Shown piece after piece: positions 1-5,191 of a DNA stretch of 5,191 nucleotides. The notes beneath the pieces were generated by a model. It searched no databases. It was not told the origin of the DNA and saw only the letters and a list, made by a program, of their open reading frames with translations. Positions within the stretch are counted from its first letter, which is position 1. Each line of letters opens with the position of its first letter. A program made the position numbers and the translations under genes. This stretch comes from Bacteroidales bacterium (GTDB lineage: Bacteria > Bacteroidota > Bacteroidia > Bacteroidales > WCHB1-69). The stretch is from assembly GCA_031272415.1 (NCBI GenBank), contig JAISTU010000074.1, forward strand, positions 1 to 5,191, written 5' to 3'.

Positions 1-1
1 T

Positions 2-79
2 GAACGGTTTATATCCAACAGTTACGGTACAAAAGATAAAGATTTTTCAATGTATAGAATAGCATTGTACTTCTCCTAA
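2..79 (+). CDS. Possible 3' end of an upstream gene (partial)
   Basis: The window opens in sequence that is open on the plus strand in two frames. The frame 2-79 runs 25 codons to a TAA stop and ends with a strand-like, aromatic-rich tail (FSMYRIALYFS), as seen at the C-terminus of many outer-membrane barrel proteins; this resemblance is weak. The frame 3-62 is also open to a TAG stop and ends in KIKIFQCIE. I prefer the first because its lysines are both AAA, which the genes in this window favour, while the second uses AAG. Too little is present to name a product, and the region could be non-coding. Confidence 0.35.
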   Translation, partial: ERFISNSYGTKDKDFSMYRIALYFS

Positions 80-152
80 CGCAACCCCTTTTATCGCTGC
101 AAAAAAATATAAAGCCAAAAAAAGTTTTTAATTTTTAATTGACAAAATTGTG

Positions 153-160
153 TATCTTTG
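153..160 (+). promoter_or_regulatory. Probable recN promoter, -7 element TATCTTTG
   Basis: TATCTTTG matches the Bacteroidetes -7 consensus TAnnTTTG. It lies 23 bases before the recN ATG and would place the transcription start in the mid-160s, giving a leader of about 15-20 bases. Two A7 tracts (101-107 and 117-123) and a T-rich stretch lie upstream, where A/T-rich DNA often helps polymerase binding. No clear TTTG -33 element is seen at the usual 19-20 base spacing, so the upstream half is weak. The 11 bases GTGTATCTTTG (150-160) recur exactly at the minus-strand promoter near 5084-5094. Confidence 0.6.
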
Positions 161-183
161 TATTTTATTATAAAATTTTTGAA

Positions 184-1833
184 ATGATACGGCATATTCA
201 TATTGAAAATTATGCTTTGATTGAGCATGTAGAGGTAGATTTTGAGGACGGTTTTACGGCGATTACGGGTGAAACGGGAGCAGGAAAATCTATTTTGGTG
301 AATGCAGTTTCTTTGGCTTTGGGACAGCGGGCTGATAGTTCGGTGTTGTTTGATAAAAATAAAAAAACAGTCATTGAAATTGAATTTGATATGGGTATGT
401 ATTCTTTGCAAAATTTGTTTGAAGAGGCTGATATTGACTACGATACGCACTGCATTATTCGTCGCGAATTGACACCGCAAGGCAAATCCCGCTCATTTGT
501 TAATGACACGCCGGTCAATAATACTGTTTTGAAAAATTTGGGAGAAGCATTGATTGAAATCCATTCACAACATGGTAATTTGTTGTTGCAAAATGCTGAT
601 TTTCAATTATTTATCATTGATCAATATGCAAAAACAGCCCCTCTTTTGAGCCAATATAAACAAGTTTTTGACACTTATAAAAAAGTACAAAAAGAATATA
701 AAAAATTATCGGAACTGTCTGGAAATCAAGACAAAGATTATCTACAATTTATTTTTGACGAATTATATGCTGCCCATATCAAAGAGGGTGAAAAAAAAGT
801 CATTGAGGAGGAATACCAATTGCTATCCAATGCAGAAGAAATTAAAACTAAACTATTTGAAACGGCTAATGTATTGAATATCAATGATGAAAATATTATC
901 GAAAAATTGCAGGAATGTCGCCAAAAAATCCTTTCTATTGAAAAGCATTCTGAGCAATTGAAAACATTTTCCCAACGGTTGACTTCCTTAATTTTTGAAC
1001 TCAAAGACTTGGCAACAGATATTGAACATTTAGCCGAAAACACTGTAAATGAGCCACAAAGAGCCGAAGATTTAAACAATCGATTAAATGTTTTGTATCA
1101 TTTAGAGCAAAAACATAGAGTTGCAACAGAAGCAGAATTGCTTGATATTCAACATCTTACAGAGCAAAAATTAGACCAAATTGCCATGTCTGAAAATCAA
1201 CTCGAAAATTTGCAAAAACAAATACATTTATTAGAAAAAGAGTTGCTTTCGTTGTCTCAGAAATTATCACGGGAGCGGCAAAAAGCCATCCCTGCGATTG
1301 TGGCTGCGGTAAAAATCCGTTTGGAAGAAATGAATATGGCACAGGTGAGTTTGGAAATTGTGCTTTCACAGGGCGACAAATTTACGGAATCGGGGATAGA
1401 TAAACCTACTTTTTTGTTCAATGCCAACAAAGGTGGAATTATGCAGGAGATTTCCAAAGCGGCGTCAGGTGGCGAGTTGTCGCGGTTGATGTTGTCATTA
1501 AAATCGCTCATTCTTCAAAAAAATCAATTTCCGTCCATTATTTTTGACGAAATTGATGCGGGTGTTTCGGGCGAAGTATCAGCAAAAATGGCAAAAGTGA
1601 TGCAAGAAATTTCCCATTTTACTCAATTGATAGCCATCACTCATTTGCCGCAAATCGCCTCAAAAGCAAAGCATCATTACCTTGTCTATAAAGAAGTTAT
1701 AAATAATAAAACACTTTCTTTTATCAAAAAATTAAACGAAGATGAAAGAGTGGTTGAAATTGCAAAAATGATTAGTAATGAGGTCGTTACGCAAAGTAGT
1801 TTAGAAACAGCCAAAAATCTTATCCATTCATGA
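184..1833 (+). CDS. recN: DNA repair protein RecN (SMC-like ATPase)
   Basis: RecN is a cytoplasmic SMC-like ATPase recruited early to DNA double-strand breaks, where it helps tether ends and supports RecA-dependent recombination. The 549-residue product is close to the family length (about 550). Visible motifs are Walker A GETGAGKS (29-36) in the N-terminal half-head, the RecN-type SQHGN segment about 100 residues further on, a long central coiled-coil region rich in E, K, Q and L, the ABC signature SGGELS (428-433), Walker B IIFDEIDAG (452-460) with D455/E456, and the switch histidine in ITHLPQIA (H487). ATG 184 is chosen over the in-frame TTG at 139, because starting at 139 would put the promoter inside the gene and MIRHIHIENYALI is the expected family N-terminus. 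The stop overlaps the next start (ATGA), so the two are likely co-translated. Confidence 0.96.
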   Translation: MIRHIHIENYALIEHVEVDFEDGFTAITGETGAGKSILVNAVSLALGQRADSSVLFDKNKKTVIEIEFDMGMYSLQNLFEEADIDYDTHCIIRRELTPQGKSRSFVNDTPVNNTVLKNLGEALIEIHSQHGNLLLQNADFQLFIIDQYAKTAPLLSQYKQVFDTYKKVQKEYKKLSELSGNQDKDYLQFIFDELYAAHIKEGEKKVIEEEYQLLSNAEEIKTKLFETANVLNINDENIIEKLQECRQKILSIEKHSEQLKTFSQRLTSLIFELKDLATDIEHLAENTVNEPQRAEDLNNRLNVLYHLEQKHRVATEAELLDIQHLTEQKLDQIAMSENQLENLQKQIHLLEKELLSLSQKLSRERQKAIPAIVAAVKIRLEEMNMAQVSLEIVLSQGDKFTESGIDKPTFLFNANKGGIMQEISKAASGGELSRLMLSLKSLILQKNQFPSIIFDEIDAGVSGEVSAKMAKVMQEISHFTQLIAITHLPQIASKAKHHYLVYKEVINNKTLSFIKKLNEDERVVEIAKMISNEVVTQSSLETAKNLIHS

Positions 1834-2372
1834 ATATAAACGAAACTCACCCTAAAAATGCATTCCATTTTTGCCCCTATTGTGGCAGTGAAAATTTTAT
1901 TTGGGACAATGAAAAAGCCCATCAATGCAAAAAATGCTCTAAAAAGTTGTATACCAATGAAATAGGGGCTGTTATTGCTGTTATTTTTAATCCAAAAGGA
2001 GAATTATTGCTCACCCGCAGAGCCTTTGAGCCGGCAAAAGGAAAGTTGGACTTGCCTGGCGGATTTATTGATTTGGGCGAAAGTGCAGAAGAGGCGGTTT
2101 GCAGAGAAGTAAAAGAAGAATTAAACCTCAATATCAGTGAGTTACAATTTTTTGGGACATTCCCCAATCAATATCCTTACGGAGGCTTAACTTATTTTAC
2201 AATAGACATTGTTTTTGTGTGCAAAGTTACTGATTTTGACCAAATTTGTCCCAAAGATGATGTGGAAAATTATTTGTTTTGTCTTCCACAATCAATTGAT
2301 ATTGAGGAGGTTGGATTGCTTTCTGTCAAAACACTCATCAGTAGATTGAAAAGTGAAAACTTCCATTTATGA
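1830..2372 (+). CDS. Nudix hydrolase with N-terminal zinc ribbon
   Basis: This is a 180-residue Nudix protein. Nudix enzymes hydrolyse nucleoside diphosphates linked to another moiety, with Mg2+ held by the Nudix box. Residues 15-36 carry a CPYC...CKKC zinc ribbon (C15, C18, C33, C36). The Nudix box begins at G78: E84, then R92-E93 and E96-E97 are all in place. The usual glycine after the EE pair is N99, a substitution that leaves the metal-binding glutamates intact. A zinc ribbon before a Nudix domain recalls NADH pyrophosphatase NudC, but the NudC SQPWPFP motif is not present (the nearest segment is NQYPYGG). The substrate is therefore open: NADH, ADP-ribose or another nucleotide derivative are all possible. 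It begins at an ATG overlapping the recN stop by four bases and has no promoter of its own that I can see. Confidence 0.9.
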   Translation: MNINETHPKNAFHFCPYCGSENFIWDNEKAHQCKKCSKKLYTNEIGAVIAVIFNPKGELLLTRRAFEPAKGKLDLPGGFIDLGESAEEAVCREVKEELNLNISELQFFGTFPNQYPYGGLTYFTIDIVFVCKVTDFDQICPKDDVENYLFCLPQSIDIEEVGLLSVKTLISRLKSENFHL

Positions 2373-2374
2373 TG

Positions 2375-3340
2375 CTAAACATTTTTCTCCAAAATATTTT
2401 CTTTTTTGTAGGCTTCTACAATTTGTGTAACTATTTTGTGGCGAATAATATCTTCCGTATTAAGGAAAATAATGTCAATACCTTCAATATTTTGCAAAAG
2501 TTTTGTTGCCTGCAAAAGTCCGGAATGTTGATGTTTGGGCAAATCGATTTGCGTTAAATCTCCTGTAATGAGGAATTTAGCATTATTTCCCATTCGGGTT
2601 AAAAACATTTTCAACTGTGTAGCAGTTGCGTTTTGAGCCTCGTCCAAAATGACACAAGCATTGTCCAAAGTTCGCCCACGCATAAAGGCAAGCGGTGCAA
2701 TTTCAATGGTTTTATCCTCCATAAAAGAGAGCAATTTTTGTGGAGGCAACATATCTCGCAAAGCATCATAAAGTGGCTGTAAATAAGGGTCTAATTTATC
2801 CCGCAAATCTCCGGGTAAAAAACCTAAATTTTCACCTGCTTCTACTGCCGGACGCGTGAGTATAATTCTTTTTACTTCCTTGTTTCTCAATGCTTTAACT
2901 GCCAAAGCAACGGCGGTATAAGTTTTTCCTGTACCTGCGGGACCGATAGCAAAAATCATATCATTTTTAGCCAAACTTTCCACCATCCGCTTTTGATTGG
3001 GAGTGCGGGCGCGTATAATTTTGCCATCACGTCCGCTCAAAATCACGTCATTTTGAGCATTATCGGCATGTAAAAGAACGTATGAATCGCCTTTTTCAAG
3101 CAAATGCAAAAGGTCATTGTCTGAAATATAGCCATATTTATCAAAAATTGACAGCATTGCATTGAAAATCAAAGAGAAATCTTCAATTTGTTCTTTTGAT
3201 CCTTTTACTTTCAATTCATTGCCTCTTGCTAAAATTGCCAAATGAGGGAATGCACGCTGTAACAGTTCAATATGTGCATTATTAACTCCAAATATATCGG
3301 CAACATCAGCAGGCGGTACGTTAATAATTTCTTCAAACAT
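2375..3340 (-). CDS. PhoH family ATPase (YbeZ-like)
   Basis: The 321-residue product is a PhoH/YbeZ-type P-loop ATPase of the RNA-helicase-like superfamily, a cytoplasmic protein linked in other bacteria to RNA and ribosome metabolism, often with the endonuclease YbeY. A KH-like N-terminal region lies around 41-63 (ELKVKGSKEQIEDF). Walker A is GPAGTGKT (133-140), followed by the family segment RPAVEAGENLGFLPGD (163-178), MRGRTLDN (220-227), Walker B VILDEAQN (230-237) and TGDLTQIDLP (259-268). R300-H301 sit at the conserved C-terminal arginine position. Length is normal and no key residue is missing. It is the last gene of the minus-strand operon, five bases after trpS, and its stop lies two bases from the convergent Nudix stop. 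No ybeY neighbour is visible here. The cellular role is inferred from family members. Confidence 0.94.
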   Translation of the reverse strand: MFEEIINVPPADVADIFGVNNAHIELLQRAFPHLAILARGNELKVKGSKEQIEDFSLIFNAMLSIFDKYGYISDNDLLHLLEKGDSYVLLHADNAQNDVILSGRDGKIIRARTPNQKRMVESLAKNDMIFAIGPAGTGKTYTAVALAVKALRNKEVKRIILTRPAVEAGENLGFLPGDLRDKLDPYLQPLYDALRDMLPPQKLLSFMEDKTIEIAPLAFMRGRTLDNACVILDEAQNATATQLKMFLTRMGNNAKFLITGDLTQIDLPKHQHSGLLQATKLLQNIEGIDIIFLNTEDIIRHKIVTQIVEAYKKENILEKNV

Positions 3341-3345
3341 TTTGA

Positions 3346-4326
3346 TTAAAAACCTATAATATGTCTTATTTCTTCTATTGTTTTTTGGGCACTTTGCGTG
3401 GCTTTTTCTTTGCCTGTTTGCCTAATTTTTTGCAAATATGGAGTATTTTTTTCTAAATCTTGAATTTTCTCACGTATTGGCTGACAAAAAAGGACAATAT
3501 CTTCCGCTAATTGCTTCTTTAAGTCGCCGTAACGGATACTGCAATCGTTATATTTTTGGTCAAAATATTGATATACCTCCGGCGAACTGACATGCTGCAT
3601 AATGGTAAATAAATTAGCGATTTCTTGTGGCTTTTCCGCATTGGGTTCTTTGGGTCCCATATCTGTTTTGGCTTTCATCACTTTTTTGCGTATCACATCC
3701 GGCTCATCGGCAAGATATATTGCATTTCCCTCTGATTTGCCCATCTTTGTAGAGCCGTCTAAACCAGGTATTTTGACCAAATTTTGACCAAAATTAAAGG
3801 CTTGTGGCTCTTTGAAATAAGAAACTCCGTAAATCCGATTAAACCGTGCCGCAAAGACCCGCGTCATCTCCAAATGCTGCTGCTGGTCTTTACCCACAGG
3901 CACTTTATCGGCATGATGAATCAAAATATCGGCAGCCATCAAAGAAGGATAGGTCAACAAACCTGCATTGACATTGTCCTGATGATTACGCACTTTTTCC
4001 TTAAATGAGGCACAGCGTTCCAACTCCCCCAAGTACGCATTCATGTTCAAAAACAAATACAATTCAGCCGTTTGCGGAATGTCGCTCTGCACATAAAGAG
4101 TCGCTTTTTGCGGGTCAATCCCTGACGCCAAATATTCTACAAGTATCGTATTTACATTTTTTTGCAAATCTTTTGGATTGGGATGAGTCGTAAGTGAGTG
4201 ATAATCAGCAATAAAGAAAAAACAATGATTCTCTTCCTGCATTTTTACAAAATTTTTTACAGCCCCAAAATAATTTCCCAAATGTAAATTTCCTGTTGGG
4301 CGAATGCCACTTAATACTATTTCCAT
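3346..4326 (-). CDS. trpS: Tryptophanyl-tRNA synthetase
   Basis: TrpRS is a class Ic aminoacyl-tRNA synthetase that activates tryptophan with ATP and loads it on tRNA-Trp; it acts in the cytoplasm as a homodimer. The 326-residue product has the family length. The HIGH-type motif is HLGN (15-18) within GNLHLGNYFGAV. The tryptophan-pocket and dimer segments include YLGELERCASFKEK (98-111), AADIL (131-135) and VPVGKDQQQHLEMTR (142-156). The ATP-binding loop is KMGKS (194-198) instead of textbook KMSKS; both lysines are retained, and from memory this form is common in Bacteroidetes TrpRS, so I do not regard it as damage. The ATG at 4326 is the natural family start (MEIVLSGIRPTGNLHLGN). It sits seven bases after the deaminase-like gene and five before phoH, so it is most likely part of one transcript. 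No trp-responsive leader is visible. Confidence 0.97.
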   Translation of the reverse strand: MEIVLSGIRPTGNLHLGNYFGAVKNFVKMQEENHCFFFIADYHSLTTHPNPKDLQKNVNTILVEYLASGIDPQKATLYVQSDIPQTAELYLFLNMNAYLGELERCASFKEKVRNHQDNVNAGLLTYPSLMAADILIHHADKVPVGKDQQQHLEMTRVFAARFNRIYGVSYFKEPQAFNFGQNLVKIPGLDGSTKMGKSEGNAIYLADEPDVIRKKVMKAKTDMGPKEPNAEKPQEIANLFTIMQHVSSPEVYQYFDQKYNDCSIRYGDLKKQLAEDIVLFCQPIREKIQDLEKNTPYLQKIRQTGKEKATQSAQKTIEEIRHIIGF

Positions 4327-4333
4327 ATTTTTT

Positions 4334-4708
4334 TTATTGATTATTTTTTATAATTATTTCAAAAAAATCTTCCATTCGAAAATCTTCTTTTATAAGTAAT
4401 TCATTATCAATATAATACAAGTCTTTGATTTGATGTTTAAAAGCATTTTCAACGCACATCGGACAAGGTTTTGCCGAAAGCAATAAAGTGTAATTTTTCA
4501 ACTTTTGCGGACGAATTTTATTTTTCCGTGCCTCCCGAATTACATTTACTGCCGCATGCGCCGTAGGGTCATCCTCTTTGAGCGTTACCGAATATGATTC
4601 TGCCACAATGCCTGCCTCACCTTGCAACGCCGCCCACGCTTGTGAACAGTCGGTCGCTCCGCTTTTGACATCTAAAAAATGACTTATATCTATCTCCTTA
4701 TTTTTCAA
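4334..4708 (-). CDS. Deaminase-fold protein lacking the catalytic Glu
   Basis: A 124-residue protein of the cytidine/guanine/tRNA-adenosine deaminase fold. These enzymes use one His and two Cys to hold zinc, and a Glu two residues after the His to shuttle protons. The zinc ligands are visible: H51 in DPTAHAAVN and C82/C85 in PCPMC (81-85). The Glu position is A53 (codon GCA, plus-strand bases 4550-4552), so normal catalysis should be lost. The C-terminus is also short: 39 residues follow C85, against roughly 65-75 in TadA or GuaD. The N-terminal 50 residues align in length with the usual first two strands (AWAALQ and GIVAESYS). The start is a TTG overlapping the upstream stop (TTGA); an in-frame stop lies two codons upstream and there is no in-frame ATG before M84. 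GAGG lies 10 bases upstream, and an AAGGAG falls inside codons 4-5. It could be a pseudoenzyme, a decaying gene or a sequence error; substrate unknown. Confidence 0.78.
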   Translation of the reverse strand: MKNKEIDISHFLDVKSGATDCSQAWAALQGEAGIVAESYSVTLKEDDPTAHAAVNVIREARKNKIRPQKLKNYTLLLSAKPCPMCVENAFKHQIKDLYYIDNELLIKEDFRMEDFFEIIIKNNQ

Positions 4709-4722
4709 TCTTTAATATCCTC
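4694..4722 (-). promoter_or_regulatory. Two Shine-Dalgarno-like sites around a TTG start
   Basis: Reading the minus strand, GAGG (plus-strand 4719-4722) stands 10 bases before the TTG at 4708-4706, and AAGGAG (plus-strand 4694-4699) stands just after it, inside codons 4 and 5. The first can serve the TTG. The second is the better match to the 16S anti-SD but has only ATA (codon 8) in frame at a usable distance and no ATG, GTG or TTG, so it may be chance. The pair makes the deaminase-like gene's start uncertain by a few codons. Bacteroidetes make little use of Shine-Dalgarno pairing, which lowers the weight of both. Confidence 0.3.
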
Positions 4723-5049
4723 ATTATCAATATGTTCTGATTTTTCTGCCTTCTTTTCCGCTCTCAATTGACGCCTGTTTGCGCCCGCATAACGACAATA
4801 TAAAAACAAGTCCAATGCCACCAAAAAAGCATTGAAAAACCACAGTATAGTTACAATATCCGCTCCACCGGGGACTGTAAATTTGTGAATAATCCCAAAA
4901 ATATATCCCACAAAAATAATCAGCATAAAAAGCGGACTTTTGCCTAACACAAACTTTGTTCGTAATGCTTTGATAATACTTACAGGCCAACTAATGGCAA
5001 AACAAAGCAACATCAATACTTCCCATAAACTAAATTCTAAATGTATCAT
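4705..5049 (-). CDS. Small three-helix membrane protein, PQ-loop/SemiSWEET-like
   Basis: A 114-residue integral membrane protein. Three hydrophobic segments are visible at about 7-25, 39-57 and 64-86, followed by a highly charged tail (87-114, rich in R, K, E and D) that should face the cytoplasm. The first helix ends in ISWPVSIIKALRTK and leads into GKSPLFM, a layout like the PQ-loop half-transporter family (SemiSWEET and relatives), where a Pro in helix 1 is followed by a short basic loop. The diagnostic Gln after the Pro is Val here, so membership is tentative and the substrate unknown. It is the first gene of the minus-strand operon, 35 bases downstream of the -7 element, and its TGA stop overlaps the TTG of the deaminase-like gene by four bases. 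It could equally be an uncharacterised small membrane protein with no transport role. Confidence 0.72.
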   Translation of the reverse strand: MIHLEFSLWEVLMLLCFAISWPVSIIKALRTKFVLGKSPLFMLIIFVGYIFGIIHKFTVPGGADIVTILWFFNAFLVALDLFLYCRYAGANRRQLRAEKKAEKSEHIDNEDIKD

Positions 5050-5083
5050 TTATTTTTTTACTTTTTAAATTTTAAGATATTTG

Positions 5084-5091
5084 CAAAGATA
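5084..5091 (-). promoter_or_regulatory. Probable operon promoter, -7 element TATCTTTG
   Basis: On the minus strand this reads TATCTTTG, fitting the Bacteroidetes TAnnTTTG -7 consensus and identical to the element in front of recN. It lies 34 bases from the first ATG of the membrane protein gene, giving a leader of about 25-30 bases, and is the only good promoter seen for the four-gene operon. No TTTG -33 element is evident; that region is instead a poly-A run on the minus strand and the 7-bp repeats. Confidence 0.6.
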
Positions 5092-5103
5092 CACCTTTTT
5101 TTT

Positions 5104-5138
5104 AGTTGAGAGTTGAAAGCCGAAAGTGGAGAGTAAAA
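5104..5138. repeat. Five degenerate tandem 7-bp repeats
   Basis: The plus strand reads in consecutive heptamers: AGTTGAG, AGTTGAA, AGCCGAA, AGTGGAG, AGTAAAA. Every unit begins AG and four of five keep a GA or AA dinucleotide at the same place, giving a consensus near AGTTGAA. The array ends 13 bases upstream of the minus-strand -7 element and so covers its -33 region. Similar AG/GA-rich heptamer runs are, from memory, common between genes in Bacteroidetes; their function is not known to me. Confidence 0.55.
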
Positions 5139-5140
5139 AA

Positions 5141-5191
5141 AGTTGTCTGAACTGTGATTTTAGTATGATTTTTTTGATTTGTGTGAAATCA
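5141..5191. repeat. Edge of a T-rich intergenic repeat with periodic TGATTT
   Basis: After a GTCTGAACTG lead, TGATTT occurs at 5155-5160, 5166-5171 and 5175-5180, and the related TGAAAT at 5184-5189, giving steps of 11, 9 and 9 bases. The last part also forms a perfect 6-bp inverted repeat (TGATTT 5175-5180, AAATCA 5186-5191, 5-base loop). No open frame of note covers it. The pattern resembles a dispersed intergenic repeat type that I recall from Bacteroidetes genomes. It runs off the window, so its full length is unknown. Confidence 0.45.

Noticed and set aside
139..183. N-terminal extension of RecN from the TTG at 139
   Set aside because: The extra 15 residues do not fit the RecN N-terminus, and the promoter's -7 element lies within this stretch. 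ATG 184 gives the normal start and length.
194..198. KMGKS loop of TrpRS taken as an inactivating change (residue numbers of the protein; plus-strand bases about 3733-3747)
   Set aside because: Both lysines of KMSKS are kept and the Gly form fits what I recall of Bacteroidetes TrpRS; the rest of the enzyme is intact.
91..480. Minus-strand open frame of 129 codons overlapping recN
   Set aside because: It lies opposite well-conserved recN coding sequence, its predicted protein has no recognisable motif, and it spans the recN promoter. It is a shadow frame.
2406..2421. Inverted repeat TTGTAG-GCTT-CTACAA near the end of phoH, as a bidirectional terminator
   Set aside because: The stem is six base pairs with only two G-C pairs, and neither strand has a U-run after it; on the minus strand it is followed by A residues. 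It lies inside phoH codons and is probably chance.
3287..3296. TATATTTG on the minus strand as an internal phoH promoter
   Set aside because: It fits TAnnTTTG but lies downstream of the phoH start, inside its coding region, and such matches are expected by chance in AT-rich DNA.
3770..3791. Perfect tandem copy of the 11-mer ATTTTGACCAA inside trpS
   Set aside because: Eleven is not a multiple of three, so an insertion would have shifted the frame, yet the encoded FGQNLVKIPGLDG matches what the family has before the KMSKS loop. It is most likely coincidence from codon choice.

Overview
The window looks like chromosomal DNA from a low-GC member of the Bacteroidetes. The evidence is the AT-rich composition, two promoter-like octamers of the Bacteroidetes -7 type (TAnnTTTG, here TATCTTTG both times), the near absence of Shine-Dalgarno sequences, and a tryptophanyl-tRNA synthetase with a KMGKS loop. 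I cannot name the genus. No phage, insertion sequence, CRISPR array, tRNA or rRNA is visible.

Layout. Bases 1-138 hold what is probably the 3' end of an upstream plus-strand gene, then an A/T-rich promoter region. A plus-strand pair follows: recN (184-1833), the SMC-like DNA double-strand-break repair ATPase, and a zinc-ribbon Nudix hydrolase (1830-2372) that starts inside the recN stop codon (ATGA). This pair converges, with only two bases between, on a compact minus-strand operon of four genes. In transcription order these are a three-helix PQ-loop-like membrane protein (5049-4705), a short cytidine/guanine-deaminase-fold protein (4708-4334), trpS (4326-3346) and a PhoH-family ATPase (3340-2375). 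Gaps inside this operon are -4, 7 and 5 bases, so one promoter near 5084-5091 probably serves all four.

Bases 5050-5191 carry that promoter, a run of five degenerate 7-bp repeats just upstream of it, and at the window edge a T-rich sequence with TGATTT recurring every 9-11 bases. The last looks like the end of a dispersed intergenic repeat.

How the genes relate. RecN and the Nudix protein form a plausible repair/nucleotide-housekeeping pair. The minus operon mixes translation (trpS), RNA metabolism (PhoH) and two poorly defined genes. Most of the window is ordinary housekeeping DNA. The one real oddity is the deaminase-fold protein: it keeps all three zinc ligands (H51, C82, C85), but the catalytic glutamate of the HxE motif is alanine, one base away from a Glu codon, and its C-terminus is short. 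It is either a pseudoenzyme, a decaying gene or a sequence error. I see no convincing evidence of a new multi-gene system.
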